DNA of 64,000 nt, taken from the NCBI GenBank assembly GCA_023251075.1, contig JAHEZM010000014.1, positions 37,598-101,597 on the forward strand, written 5' to 3'. The notes beneath the pieces were generated by a model that saw nothing but the letters and a program-made list of their open reading frames with translations, made no database searches and was not told the DNA's origin. Positions 43,782-53,404 of this stretch are shown piece after piece; the first letter of the stretch is position 1, and the number at the start of each line of letters is the position of its first letter. The stretch is from Flavobacteriales bacterium. Lineage in GTDB: Bacteria; Bacteroidota; Bacteroidia; Flavobacteriales_C; GCA-002722245. A program made the position numbers and the translations under genes.

Positions 43782-44949
43782 TTTTCTTCATGGCGACCGC
43801 ATAATCTGGTGGGTAGTTTTTTTACTTTCACTACTTTCAATCGTAATGGTTTATTATTCTACAGGTTCTTTAGCCTATAGATTTCAAGGTGGAAATACCT
43901 GGTATTACGCAAGCAAACACATTTTCATTTTATTTTTAGGAATTGCAATTATCTACTTCACACATAAATTGAAGTACATTTATTATTCCCGAATTTCACA
44001 AATACTATTATACATTTCTGTTCCTCTTTTATTAATTACCATGTTTGTGGGGGTTAATATTAATTCAGCCGAACGATGGATTGAAATTCCTGGAATTGGT
44101 ATTAGTTTTCAAACTTCCGATTTGGCAAAATTAGCACTCATTACTTATTTGGCGAGAGTACTTCATAAAAATCAACAAGACAATAAAACCTATAAAGAAA
44201 TATTTTTCCCCGTTATTTTTCCGGTGCTGATTGTATGCGGATTAATTGTTAAAGTAAATTTTTCTACTGCTGCTTTAATTTTTGGAACCTGTATGGTTTT
44301 GCTTTTTATAGGCAGAATTTCTATAAAACATATTTTAGCAACGATTGGATTGGCTGTTGGTGCTTTCATCATTTTTGTGATGATAGTGGTGGTGGTGGCT
44401 CCCGATAACAATCGTGTACAAACTTGGAAAAATCGTGTAAAGGCTTGGCAAGGAGATGAACAAACACAAAATGGTTCTGATCAGGAATCGAATTATCAGA
44501 GTAGTTTATCGAAAGCTGCTATTGTTAGTGGTGGAATAGTTGGAAATTATTTTAGTGGTAAAAGTGAAAACCCTTTACCTCCTCAATCATCTTCCGATTT
44601 TATGTATGCAACTTTAGTGAAAGAGTTGGGATTGATAGGAGGAATTGTTACCATATTTTTATACTTACTTCTCTTTTACAGAAGTATTCGAATTGCCGTA
44701 AAATGTGAATCTACTTTTGGAATGCTCCTCGTTATTGGTTGTTCTATTTCCTTGATCTTTCAGGCATTTAGTAATATGGGTGTAGCGGTGGGAATTTTCC
44801 CTGTTACCGGTCAGCCGCTTCCCTATTTAAGTATGGGAGGAACTTCACTTTGGTTTACAAGTATTTCTATAGGAATTATTTTAAGTGTTAGTAAAGAAGT
44901 ATATGACAAAGAACCCGCAGGCGAAGAAGTGGCCACGAGTAATCATTAG
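43765..44949 (+). CDS. ftsW: Septal peptidoglycan polymerase FtsW (SEDS family)
   Basis: 394 aa from ATG 43765; the frame also has an ATG at 43747, but the shorter start begins right at the conserved SEDS N-terminus. Ten TM helices. SEDS features: RFQGGNTWYYASKHIFILFLG, SAERWIEIPGIGISFQTSDLAKLALI and the C-terminal GMLLVIGCSISLIFQAFSNMGVAVG with TGQPLPYLSMGGTS. It polymerises lipid II at the septum with FtsI. Overlaps the 92-aa gene upstream and murG downstream. Confidence 0.95.
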   Translation: MKSIYNFLHGDRIIWWVVFLLSLLSIVMVYYSTGSLAYRFQGGNTWYYASKHIFILFLGIAIIYFTHKLKYIYYSRISQILLYISVPLLLITMFVGVNINSAERWIEIPGIGISFQTSDLAKLALITYLARVLHKNQQDNKTYKEIFFPVIFPVLIVCGLIVKVNFSTAALIFGTCMVLLFIGRISIKHILATIGLAVGAFIIFVMIVVVVAPDNNRVQTWKNRVKAWQGDEQTQNGSDQESNYQSSLSKAAIVSGGIVGNYFSGKSENPLPPQSSSDFMYATLVKELGLIGGIVTIFLYLLLFYRSIRIAVKCESTFGMLLVIGCSISLIFQAFSNMGVAVGIFPVTGQPLPYLSMGGTSLWFTSISIGIILSVSKEVYDKEPAGEEVATSNH

Positions 44950-46027
44950 TGGTGGAGGTACTGGCGGACATATTTTTCCGGCGGTAGCTATAGCTAAAGG
45001 CATTCAGGAAAAATATCCTGATGCCGAAATTTTATTCGTAGGTGCCAAAGGCAGAATGGAAATGGAAAAAGTTCCGGCAGCTGGATTCAAAATTGAAGGT
45101 CTTTGGATTAGTGGTTTGCAGAGAGGTTCTGTTTTTAAAAATCTTCTTTTTCCTTTTAAAGTTATTTTCAGTGTGTTCAAAGCATTACGCATCATTAAAA
45201 AATTTAAACCCGATGTTGCTATTGGTGTGGGGGGCTATGCAAGTGGTGCTTTGCTGTATGCCGCTACAATGAAAAAAATTCCTGCTTTAATTCAGGAGCA
45301 AAATTCTTTTCCGGGTATTACCAATAAAGTTTTGAAAGATCGGGTGCAAAAAATTTGTGTGGCTTATGATAACATGGATCAGTTTTTTCCGAAAGAAAAA
45401 ATCATATTAACTGGAAATCCGGTGCGCAAAGAAATTACACGTTTAGAAGGAAAGAGAGATAGAGGTTTAGAAAAATTTGGTTTAAACAAAGACCGTAAAG
45501 TAGTGTTGGTAGTGGGCGGAAGTTTGGGAGCACGTTCCATTAATCATGCTATGGATGCCGATTTACAAAAATTTGCTGATGCCGATATTCAGGTGATTTG
45601 GCAAACCGGAAAATTATATACTGAACAAGCACAAAAAAGAGTGCAGGAAGTGGGCAAAAAAGGAATCATGACTTTCGATTTTATTGCCGATATGGATTTA
45701 GCTTATGCCGCTGCTGATGTGGTTATTTCGCGTGCCGGTGCTCTGGCGGTTTCTGAATTGTGTTTGGTAAAAAAACCTTGCATTTTGGTTCCGCTTCCAA
45801 CTGCGGCAGAAGATCATCAAACCAAAAATGCTTTATCGCTGGTGAATTATCACGCTGCAATTTTGGTGAAAGATTCTGAAGCCAAAACAAAATTAGCAGA
45901 GGAAGCCATTGCATTGTTAAACGATAAAGATCGCTGCGAGAAATTATCGAGAAATATCGATAAGCTTGCTTTTTCCAATGCTACCGAAACAATAGTAAGT
46001 GAGGTGATCAATTTAATTAGGAAATGA
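44903..46027 (+). CDS. murG: UDP-GlcNAc:undecaprenyl-PP-MurNAc-pentapeptide GlcNAc transferase
   Basis: 374 aa from ATG 44903 (a GTG at 44885 is also in frame), overlapping ftsW by 47 bp. N-terminal VIISGGGTGGHIFPAVAIAKGI, VIGVGGYASGALL, LIQEQNSFPGITNK, VVGGSLGARSINHA and SRAGALAVSELCLVKKPCILVPLPTAAEDHQ are the MurG signatures. It makes lipid II at the inner face of the membrane. ATGA overlap with murC. Confidence 0.97.
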   Translation: MTKNPQAKKWPRVIISGGGTGGHIFPAVAIAKGIQEKYPDAEILFVGAKGRMEMEKVPAAGFKIEGLWISGLQRGSVFKNLLFPFKVIFSVFKALRIIKKFKPDVAIGVGGYASGALLYAATMKKIPALIQEQNSFPGITNKVLKDRVQKICVAYDNMDQFFPKEKIILTGNPVRKEITRLEGKRDRGLEKFGLNKDRKVVLVVGGSLGARSINHAMDADLQKFADADIQVIWQTGKLYTEQAQKRVQEVGKKGIMTFDFIADMDLAYAAADVVISRAGALAVSELCLVKKPCILVPLPTAAEDHQTKNALSLVNYHAAILVKDSEAKTKLAEEAIALLNDKDRCEKLSRNIDKLAFSNATETIVSEVINLIRK

Positions 46028-47397
46028 AATTAGCAGAAAAAAATATAATTTATTTTATTGGTATTGGGGGTATTGGAATGAGTGCCTTGGCTCGTCATTT
46101 TAATGCGCAAGGAAAAAAAGTTTTGGGTTACGATAAAACAGAAACTAAGCTTACCAAAGAATTGGTTGCCGAAGGAATTTTTGTGCATTATGATGATTCA
46201 GTAGCGGCAATTCCTTCTATTGTTCTAGAACAAAAAGATAATGTTGTTGTAGTTTATACTCCCGCTATTCCTGCTACTCATGCCGGAAAAAATTATTTGG
46301 TAGAGCAAGGTTTTGTGCTCTACAAAAGATCAGAAGTATTGGGTGAGTTAACCAAATTGTTATACAATGTTTCGGTTTCCGGTACACATGGAAAAACTAC
46401 TATTTCATCGATGGTGGCGCATTTATTTAAAACGGCAGAACTGTCTTTTTCTGCTTTTTTAGGGGGAGTGTCAAAAAATTTGGCAAGCAATTATTTAGGC
46501 AACAAAGATGCTGAAATTTGTGTGGTGGAAGCCGATGAGTACGATAGAAGTTTTTTGCGATTGTATCCCGATATTTTAGTGGTTTCCTCTGTGGATGCCG
46601 ATCATTTAGATATTTATGGAACGGGAGATAAGGTGGTGGAGTCGTTTCAATTGTTTACTAAAAACCTGAAGGAAAAAGGAATTTTAATTGCCAATAGTAA
46701 AGTGGCCAGAAATTTCGATATCCCTTTGTTGACTTATTCATTAGAGGATAGTACTGCTGATTATTACGCAAAAAAAATTCGTGTAGAAAATGGTGCCTAT
46801 TGTTTTGATTTAATGGCGAAAGGTAAATTGATTGAAGGAGCTCAATTGGGTTTACCCGGTTTACACAATATAGAAAATTGTATTGCAGCAAGTGCTGTTG
46901 CTTTTGAAATGGGGGTTACTCCGCAAATGATTGTTAAAGGATTACAAACTTATCAAGGAGTGGATCGCAGATTCGAAATTGTTGTGAAAAACGATAAGTA
47001 TGTATATATAGATGATTATGCACATCATCCCGAAGAATTGAAAAGATGTATTTCTTCTTTGCGCCATTTCTTTCCGGGTAAAAAAATTACAGGTTGTTTT
47101 CAACCGCATTTATTTTCCCGCACTCGTGATTTTGCAGATGGATTCGCAGAAAGTTTATCGATGTTGGACGAGTTAATTTTGTTGGAGATTTATCCTGCCA
47201 GAGAGTTGCCTATGGAAGGTATCAATTCTAAGTTTTTGATAGATAAAGTTTCTATTTCTAATAAGAAATTATGCAGCAAAGAAGAAATGTTAAAAGAAAT
47301 TGAAAAAAGAGATATTGAAGTCTTAGTTACGGTAGGCGCAGGAGATATAGGGGCTATGGTGAATGATGTTAAAAAAATAATAGAAGCTAAAGCGTGA
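46024..47397 (+). CDS. murC: UDP-MurNAc:L-alanine ligase
   Basis: 457 aa. N-terminal FIGIGGIGMSALARHFN, P-loop VSGTHGKTTISSMVAHLF, VEADEYDRSFL, VDADHLDIYG and FEIVVKNDKYVYIDDYAHHPEEL are diagnostic. It adds L-Ala to UDP-MurNAc, the first amino acid step. Overlaps murG (ATGA) and ftsQ (GTGA). ddl, which sits between murC and ftsQ in Proteobacteria, is absent here. Confidence 0.97.
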   Translation: MKLAEKNIIYFIGIGGIGMSALARHFNAQGKKVLGYDKTETKLTKELVAEGIFVHYDDSVAAIPSIVLEQKDNVVVVYTPAIPATHAGKNYLVEQGFVLYKRSEVLGELTKLLYNVSVSGTHGKTTISSMVAHLFKTAELSFSAFLGGVSKNLASNYLGNKDAEICVVEADEYDRSFLRLYPDILVVSSVDADHLDIYGTGDKVVESFQLFTKNLKEKGILIANSKVARNFDIPLLTYSLEDSTADYYAKKIRVENGAYCFDLMAKGKLIEGAQLGLPGLHNIENCIAASAVAFEMGVTPQMIVKGLQTYQGVDRRFEIVVKNDKYVYIDDYAHHPEELKRCISSLRHFFPGKKITGCFQPHLFSRTRDFADGFAESLSMLDELILLEIYPARELPMEGINSKFLIDKVSISNKKLCSKEEMLKEIEKRDIEVLVTVGAGDIGAMVNDVKKIIEAKA

Positions 47398-48164
47398 AAA
47401 AAGTAAAACTCATAGCGTGGATTTTATTTTTGATGAGCATCATCACGGTAACTATTTTTATTAGTGCTGCACATGAAGAAGTGCGCTGCAAAAAAGTATA
47501 TATCAATTTCGAAGAAAACAGAAGAGATTTTTTAGATGAAAAAGATGTTCGCATTGCTTTAAAACCTATCGCTGAAAAGTTGGAAGGGCGAAAAATAAAG
47601 GATATTAACATCGCCGATGTAGAAAAGTTGATAAAAAATATAGAGCCTGTAAACCATGTGGAATCCTACGCCACTGTAGAAGGAGACTTATTTATTAACA
47701 TTTCTTTGAGAAAAGTTTTGCTGAGAGCTATTCCACAAAATCAGAAAGGTTTCTACATTGACACTGCGGGAGCGCGCATGTCGTGGTTACCGAAGTACAC
47801 GGAGAGGGTGGTAGTAGCAACAGGGAATTTTTCAAAATACTGTGGAAGCAATGATAGTTCTTTGAGTGCCAGCAATGAAAAGCGAATCATTAAAGATTTG
47901 TTTGTTTTGGGTCAGTTCTACAAAAACAATAAATATTGGGAGGCTTTTACCGACCAGATTTATTTCAACGACAATGGTGAAATTGAAATCATTCCGGTGT
48001 ATGGAGATTTCAAGGTGGTGTTGGGGGATGTAAGCAACCTGGAAGAAAAGTTTAGCAAGTTGGAGAAATTCTACAGCGAAGCTTTAAATGCCGAAAATAT
48101 TGATCTGTACTCAGAGATTATTTTAAAATATAAGAGTCAAATAGTTTGTAAAAAGAAAGCATAA
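47394..48164 (+). CDS. ftsQ: Cell-division protein FtsQ
   Basis: 256 aa from a GTG start overlapping murC. One N-terminal TM helix (about 5-24, LIAWILFLMSIITVTIFISA), then a periplasmic region with a POTRA-like start (VYINFEENRRDFLDEKDVRIAL) and the FtsQ-type KNIEPVNHVESYATVEGDLFINI. It links FtsL/FtsB to the rest of the divisome. Position between murC and ftsA supports the call. Stop overlaps ftsA as TAATG. Confidence 0.9.
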   Translation: MKKVKLIAWILFLMSIITVTIFISAAHEEVRCKKVYINFEENRRDFLDEKDVRIALKPIAEKLEGRKIKDINIADVEKLIKNIEPVNHVESYATVEGDLFINISLRKVLLRAIPQNQKGFYIDTAGARMSWLPKYTERVVVATGNFSKYCGSNDSSLSASNEKRIIKDLFVLGQFYKNNKYWEAFTDQIYFNDNGEIEIIPVYGDFKVVLGDVSNLEEKFSKLEKFYSEALNAENIDLYSEIILKYKSQIVCKKKA

Positions 48165-49504
48165 TGGAACCATCGGAAATAGTAGTAGGTTTAGATATTG
48201 GAACAACTAAAATTGTGTGCCTTGTGGGTCGTAGAAACGAGTATGGCAAAATCGAAATTTTAGGAATGGGTAGATCTGAATCGGTGGGTGTTACGCGCGG
48301 TGTGGTTTCTAACATTGAGAAAACAGTTCAGTCCATTAAAACTGCAGTTACTGAAGCAGAGAATCAATCGGGTGTAAATATTCGTACCGTAAATGTGGGT
48401 ATTGCCGGGCAGCATATCAAGTCCTTGCAACACCGTGGTATCAAAATGAGAAATTCTTTGGAAGAAGAAATTGGTCAAAAAGATATCGACGCATTGATTG
48501 AGGATATGTACAAATTGGTGATGCCTCCGGGAGAAGAAATTATTCATGTATTGCCACAAGAATATATCGTTGACAACGAACAGGGAATTAAAGATCCGAT
48601 AGGAATGGCGGGCGTTCGTTTAGAAGCGAATTTTCATATTATTACCGGACAAGTAGCTGCGGTAAAAAATATTCACAAATGTATTCAGAAAGCCGGATTG
48701 GAAGTGGTGGAGTTGATTTTGGAACCTTTGGCTTCTTCCGATGCGGTGTTGAACGAGGAAGAAAAAGAAGCGGGTGTAGTATTGGTAGATATAGGGGGTG
48801 GAACCACCGACATTGCTATTTTTCACGAAGGAATTATTCGTCATACTGCCGTTATTCCATTTGGTGGTAACGTAATTACAGAAGACATTAAAGAGGGATG
48901 TACCATCATTAAAAATCAGGCTGAATTATTGAAAATGAAATTCGGTTCTGCTTTGGCAAGTGAGAATAAAGAAAATGAAATTGTTTCAATTCCAGGTTTG
49001 AGAGGAAGAGAGCCGAAAGAAATTTCAGTGAAGAATTTGGCGCACATCATTCAGGCAAGAATGGAAGAAATTATTGAGAACGTTTATTACGAAATAAAAA
49101 ATTCGGGCTACGAGAAAAAATTAATTGCAGGTATTGTGTTAACAGGTGGAGGTGCGCAATTGAAACATATTGGACAATTGGTAGAATACATGACGGGAAT
49201 GGATACGCGCATTGGTTATCCTAACGAACATTTGGCAAAAGGTGCACAAGATGTTACGAGTCCGGTATTCGCAACCGGTGTAGGTTTGGTGATTAAAGGA
49301 TTGGCGGTGTTAGATATGCAAAATGCATCTAAACCAGCAACCACCCCTAAAGAGCAACCAAAAGCTGAAGAGGCTCCAAAAGCAACAGAGGAAGCTGAAA
49401 AACCAAAAACACCTATTGCTGAACATAGCAGTAAACAAAAGGGATCTTTCTTCGATAAAATTTTACAAAAGGGAAAGCAATTTTTCGAAGAAGACGCTGA
49501 ATAA
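48164..49504 (+). CDS. ftsA: Cell-division ATPase FtsA
   Basis: 446 aa of the actin-like family: phosphate-1 GLDIGTTKIVCLVGR, 1C domain (VGIAGQHIKSLQHRG), phosphate-2 VLVDIGGGTTDIAIF and adenosine motif VLTGGGAQLKHI. The C-terminus carries a Pro/Glu/Lys-rich linker (about 395-430) and ends in an amphipathic FFDKILQKGKQFFEEDAE helix, the expected membrane-targeting segment. It tethers FtsZ to the membrane. Confidence 0.97.
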   Translation: MEPSEIVVGLDIGTTKIVCLVGRRNEYGKIEILGMGRSESVGVTRGVVSNIEKTVQSIKTAVTEAENQSGVNIRTVNVGIAGQHIKSLQHRGIKMRNSLEEEIGQKDIDALIEDMYKLVMPPGEEIIHVLPQEYIVDNEQGIKDPIGMAGVRLEANFHIITGQVAAVKNIHKCIQKAGLEVVELILEPLASSDAVLNEEEKEAGVVLVDIGGGTTDIAIFHEGIIRHTAVIPFGGNVITEDIKEGCTIIKNQAELLKMKFGSALASENKENEIVSIPGLRGREPKEISVKNLAHIIQARMEEIIENVYYEIKNSGYEKKLIAGIVLTGGGAQLKHIGQLVEYMTGMDTRIGYPNEHLAKGAQDVTSPVFATGVGLVIKGLAVLDMQNASKPATTPKEQPKAEEAPKATEEAEKPKTPIAEHSSKQKGSFFDKILQKGKQFFEEDAE

Positions 49505-49534
49505 TAAAAGAACAAAAACTTACATAAATAAAAG

Positions 49535-51280
49535 ATGATGATGCAATTCGATTTACCAAAAGACCAGAACTCAATCATTAAAGTGATTGGTGTAGGAGGT
49601 GGAGGAAGCAATGCCGTAAACCACATGTACCGCCAAGGAATCAACGGAGTTGATTTCTTAATTTGTAATACTGATCAACAAGCACTAGATGCTAGTCCGG
49701 TACCTACGAAAGTACAATTGGGTACTGCTCTTACCGATGGTAGAGGAGCTGGTTCTATTGCTGAAGTGGGCCATAATGCTGCTTTGGAAAACATTGAAGA
49801 GATCAAAGAAATTTTGGGCAAAGGAACGCGCATGGTGTTCATCACTGCAGGTATGGGTGGTGGAACAGGAACAGGTGCTGCTCCGGTAATTGCACAGGTA
49901 GCTAAAGAAATGGGAATTCTAACGGTGGGTATCGTTACTTATCCTTTTCAGTTTGAAGGAAAGAAAAGAGCGAAACAAGCAGAAGAAGGAATTTCTCAAT
50001 TGAGAAGAAATGTAGATACACTTTTGGTAGTGTGCAACGATAAGTTGAGAGAGATGTACGGAAATCTTTCTTTGAAAGAAGCTTTCGGAAAAGCCGATGA
50101 TATTTTAACTACTGCTGCTAAAGGTATCGCTGAAGTAATTACGGTGACCGGTTATATCAACGTTGATTTTGAAGATGTGCGCACGGTAATGAGCAATAGT
50201 GGTGTGGCTATCATGGGATCGGCAAAAGCATCAGGAGAAAACAGAGCATTGAAAGCGGTGCAGGAAGCAATGGCTTCTCCATTGTTGAATGATAACAATA
50301 TTAAAGGAGCAAACTATATTTTATTGAATATCACTTCGGGCATCACCGAAGTAATGATGGATGAGATTGCAGAAATTACCGATTACATCCAGGATGAAGC
50401 AGGATCAACTGCAGAAATTATTTGGGGTACAGGAATGGATGAAACTTTAGGCGATAATATTTCTGTTACTTTAATTGCAACTGGTTTCAAAACAAGTATG
50501 CAGGTGGGTGCCGATTTAGAAGCTAAACCTGCTAAAATAGTTCATGAATTAAAAAGAGATGAGCCAGTTCAAAAAGTGGTAATGCCTTTAATCGATCCAA
50601 CTCCTGTAGTTGCTGAAGAAGTGCCAGTAGTTTTGGAAACTCCAATTGTAGAATCCGCTGTTGAAGAAGTTGAATCATTAGAAGAAGTACTTTTTGAAGT
50701 GGAAGAAGAAGTGGTGGCTGAAGTTCCGTCAACAGAACAAGTAACCATAACCTTTGATCTTCCTGTAGCTCAGGTAGAGCAAGAACAGGAAGTGTTAGGT
50801 GTTACTGAAGAAAGTGAATTGCCCCAAGGATGGGAAATTAAAACAATAGATTTAAGTGCTCCGGTAGTTCAGGAATTTGAAGAGAATACTCCTGTAGTGG
50901 CTAAAAAATTATACGAAGAAGAAGTGTTCGAATCACCGGTTTTAGAAAGTCCTAAAGCATCAGTTCAGGAAGAACCTTCTGTGTTGTCTTCTTTGAGAAG
51001 AGAAGAACAATCAAATTCTTTAGAGTTAGATACTGAAGAGCAAATGCGTCAGTCGCAAGAAAGAATTATGCGATTGAAAGCATTAAGCTACAGAATGAAA
51101 ACACCATCAGGAATTTCTGAATTGGAAAACGAACCTGCATACAAAAGAAAGAGTGTGAATTTGGAAAAAATTCCTCACTCTTCTGAAAATCCTGTTTCAC
51201 GTTATGTATTGAAACAAGATGAACAGGAAGGTCCGGAAATTCGTCCGAACAATTCTTTCTTACATGATAATGTAGATTGA
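49535..51280 (+). CDS. ftsZ: Cell-division GTPase FtsZ
   Basis: 581 aa. Tubulin fold with VGGGGSNAVNHMY, the GTP signature GMGGGTGTGAAPVIA near 107-120 and T7 loop NVDFEDVRTVM. After about residue 330 comes a long acidic, Val/Glu-rich disordered linker, then a conserved Bacteroidota-like tail (EIRPNNSFLHDNVD) that probably binds FtsA. It forms the Z-ring. The start is one of three consecutive ATGs (49535, 49538, 49541). A strong terminator follows. Confidence 0.97.
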   Translation: MMMQFDLPKDQNSIIKVIGVGGGGSNAVNHMYRQGINGVDFLICNTDQQALDASPVPTKVQLGTALTDGRGAGSIAEVGHNAALENIEEIKEILGKGTRMVFITAGMGGGTGTGAAPVIAQVAKEMGILTVGIVTYPFQFEGKKRAKQAEEGISQLRRNVDTLLVVCNDKLREMYGNLSLKEAFGKADDILTTAAKGIAEVITVTGYINVDFEDVRTVMSNSGVAIMGSAKASGENRALKAVQEAMASPLLNDNNIKGANYILLNITSGITEVMMDEIAEITDYIQDEAGSTAEIIWGTGMDETLGDNISVTLIATGFKTSMQVGADLEAKPAKIVHELKRDEPVQKVVMPLIDPTPVVAEEVPVVLETPIVESAVEEVESLEEVLFEVEEEVVAEVPSTEQVTITFDLPVAQVEQEQEVLGVTEESELPQGWEIKTIDLSAPVVQEFEENTPVVAKKLYEEEVFESPVLESPKASVQEEPSVLSSLRREEQSNSLELDTEEQMRQSQERIMRLKALSYRMKTPSGISELENEPAYKRKSVNLEKIPHSSENPVSRYVLKQDEQEGPEIRPNNSFLHDNVD

Positions 51281-51311
51281 TTGTAGAATTTAGAATTACG
51301 ATTTTAGATTT

Positions 51312-51345
51312 AAAAATCCTCCCGAAATTCTTCGGGGGGATTTTT
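51312..51345 (+). terminator. Rho-independent terminator of the dcw cluster
   Basis: A 13-bp stem (AATCCTCCCGAA on the left, TTCGGGGGGATT on the right, one G-U pair) with an ATTC loop at 51327-51330, then a run of T. It lies 32 bp after the ftsZ stop and is the clearest terminator in the window. Confidence 0.9.
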
Positions 51346-51429
51346 TGTTTTACACACAATTCGTCTTTGCGAAATTTTTGTACTCAAAAATAAAGCAATG
51401 ACGAACTGATTTGCTTACTTGATTATGCC

Positions 51430-52527
51430 TTAAAACCACACAGTAATATTCGACATCGCCACATTCATCATTTTAACGGCATTGAAATTTTGATCGAAGT
51501 AGTTGTCTTTTTCTGAATAAAAAATTCTGTTTTCCAAACGGAGTAAGGCATGATCTCCAATTTTATAATTCACACCTACGGTTCCGCTGTATGAAGAAAA
51601 CTGATTAGAGCTAATAATAGAGCTTATCATGGTGTTATTAGGGTCGGTAAAGTATTCTACTCTTCCCGACAAAGAAAATTTATGTGTGAAAGAATATCTG
51701 GCTGAATAATTCGCCGACCACCATATACTTTCTTGTCCAATTTTTTGCTGCAATCCTATATAAGCACAAGCAGTAGAAGAGAATTTTTTCCCTGATTCAA
51801 ATATCCAATATAGATCTGTAAAATATCTGTTTCTATATAAAGGATGGGCAGCACTTCTTTCATCTCCAATGTATGTGTTCCAGTTAATAAGATTTTTGTT
51901 ATTCGGACGAATTTCCAATTGGGAGCCGAAAGATTTGTATTGATTTTGATCGATAATTTGTTGCCATCCGTTGATTAAATAGAGATACAAATTTATTTTT
52001 TGAGATAGCGTAACCGATAACTTAGCGCCACTTAAATAATAGGGTACATTTTCTGCAGAGAATGAACGGGTATACACCAAATGATCTTTGCTAATAGCAC
52101 TTTCATTGGTATAAGGAGAACCAATAATTCCGTAATCCAGCCAAACATTTTTTCTTTTAGATAAACGTAAACCGGCACTTGCTTCAACAATATTTTTAAG
52201 TGCACCAGGTTCTGCTGCATAATTAGAGTTGATGTAAGTTCCGAAACCAGGAACTATACGTGCACGAACTCTTTCGGTGTTGTAACGCAAATCGATAAAT
52301 GCTAAATTGATATTCATTTCATTGTGTCGGTTCATCGATACGAAATAGGGAGTGCTGTTGGCGTTGGGCTGATTGAAATTGTATCCATAGTAGGCATCAA
52401 CATATCCTCCTACACTTATTTTACCAATGTGTTCACCATCGGTAGTATCCATAACACCGGTATTGCTTACTTGTGAAAAAGATATCACATAGAAGACAAT
52501 AAGTAATAGTGTGATTTTGATTTTCAT
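51430..52527 (-). CDS. Outer-membrane porin (BBP2-type beta-barrel)
   Basis: 365 aa from ATG 52527 (MKIKITLLLIVFYVISFSQ as signal peptide); ATGs at 52545 and a longer frame to 52578 are also open. The mature chain has many amphipathic strands (GKISVGGYVDAYYGYNF, MNINLAFIDLRYN, LSVTLSQKINLYLYLINGWQQI) and ends with aromatic MSNITVWF, typical of a C-terminal barrel strand. The pattern matches the putative beta-barrel porin-2 family often found beside kdp potassium transport genes in Bacteroidota, but no kdp gene is present here. Substrate unknown. Confidence 0.82.
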   Translation of the reverse strand: MKIKITLLLIVFYVISFSQVSNTGVMDTTDGEHIGKISVGGYVDAYYGYNFNQPNANSTPYFVSMNRHNEMNINLAFIDLRYNTERVRARIVPGFGTYINSNYAAEPGALKNIVEASAGLRLSKRKNVWLDYGIIGSPYTNESAISKDHLVYTRSFSAENVPYYLSGAKLSVTLSQKINLYLYLINGWQQIIDQNQYKSFGSQLEIRPNNKNLINWNTYIGDERSAAHPLYRNRYFTDLYWIFESGKKFSSTACAYIGLQQKIGQESIWWSANYSARYSFTHKFSLSGRVEYFTDPNNTMISSIISSNQFSSYSGTVGVNYKIGDHALLRLENRIFYSEKDNYFDQNFNAVKMMNVAMSNITVWF

Positions 52528-52616
52528 ATCTTCAATATTAAGCATTTTATTTTTTGTTTTTTCTCTCCTCAAATACATTACGGTTTACTCTTCGATTATT
52601 GTTAGAAAAAACAGAT

Positions 52617-52718
52617 ATGCAAACTCAAAAAGCCACTTTCTATAGCAAAAATGAATTTTGGATAAAGACCCTCTTTGTTATCAGTGGTTTTGTTTTGGCA
52701 GCAATGATGGCAGGGTAA
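52617..52718 (+). CDS. Possible 33-aa membrane peptide
   Basis: A 33-codon frame with a hydrophilic N-terminus (MQTQKATFYSKNEFW) and a hydrophobic end (TLFVISGFVLAAMMAG) that would span or lie in the membrane. It sits 15 bp upstream of the 115-aa gene and divergent from the porin. KdpF was considered because the porin family often sits near kdp, but the sequence does not match it convincingly. It could be chance. Confidence 0.3.
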   Translation: MQTQKATFYSKNEFWIKTLFVISGFVLAAMMAG

Positions 52719-52733
52719 CTAAAAGCTAAATTG

Positions 52734-53078
52734 ATGATAATGAAAGAGATTAAACCTAAACAAGGCAGTTTATACCATTGCCTTATTGAAAGTAAAGGCG
52801 TAAGACGCAAAAGCACTATTATTCCTTTGGCGAAAAATAGAATTACTAAACGACAATTTGTATTGCTCAACGCAAAAAATATTTACAAGGAATATCCTGA
52901 AGCGGTGAAAGAATTAACGAACAAAAGTTTTTTTGAAATCATGACTTCTGGTGCCGAAAATATGGATTTCTTCGATTTCAGCGAATGTATTCTTTTATTT
53001 CTTTGTCAGGAAGATGGATCGTTATTAGATTACGACGGACAACGAATTTCTAATTTTGTTTATGTGGATGTTGTATAA
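52734..53078 (+). CDS. Hypothetical protein
   Basis: 114 aa from ATG 52734; 52740 is also possible. No signal peptide or known domain. The N-terminal third is basic (KSTIIPLAKNRITKRQ), the C-terminal two-thirds acidic and aromatic (FFDFSECILLFLCQEDGSLLDYDGQRISNFVYVDVV). It looks like an intact small soluble protein because charge and codon use are regular. Confidence 0.5.
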   Translation: MIMKEIKPKQGSLYHCLIESKGVRRKSTIIPLAKNRITKRQFVLLNAKNIYKEYPEAVKELTNKSFFEIMTSGAENMDFFDFSECILLFLCQEDGSLLDYDGQRISNFVYVDVV

Positions 53079-53106
53079 TGCATTTCGCAGTAAATTTTAG
53101 AATTAA

Positions 53107-53288
53107 TTCTTTATCAAAGAGCGCGAACTGGATTATGGTGCAACTATTTCCAAAATGGAAATAGTTCAACAAGAGGGAAAAAGGAAAGTGACCAGAACAG
53201 CAGAGTTTATCCAATTGGTAACAAGAGAAAAGTAAAGAATCTACCTAAATCTGATTTTGCTTTGCCTAAGAAATTCAATCTAAAGTAA
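53107..53288 (+). pseudogene. Frameshifted gene remnant
   Basis: No intact gene covers 53079-53404. Frame 53107-53235 reads IKERELDYGATISKM and KVTRTAEFIQLVTREK to a stop; the neighbouring frame carries on as KNLPKSDFALPKKFNLK to a stop at 53286-53288. Joined, they look like the C-terminal end of a small exported LolA-like/DUF4412-like protein. Start and family are not recoverable. A further protein-like fragment (LTIGGKQVQLIDTKHISV) follows at about 53291-53347 without a start. Confidence 0.4.
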
Positions 53289-53404
53289 TCTTAACTATCG
53301 GAGGCAAGCAAGTTCAATTAATAGATACAAAACATATTTCGGTGTGATTGGTTAAAAATGTTGTAGGGGGGCAAGAGTAGATTGCAATGGTTGGAGCAAT
53401 TATT

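Noticed and set aside
52617..52718. KdpF as identity for the 33-aa frame because of the nearby porin.
   Set aside because: The sequence does not match KdpF and no kdpA, kdpB or kdpC is present.
53078..53164. 28-codon frame starting in a TAATG overlap with the 114-aa gene.
   Set aside because: Short, not protein-like, and overlaps a better-supported gene remnant in another frame.
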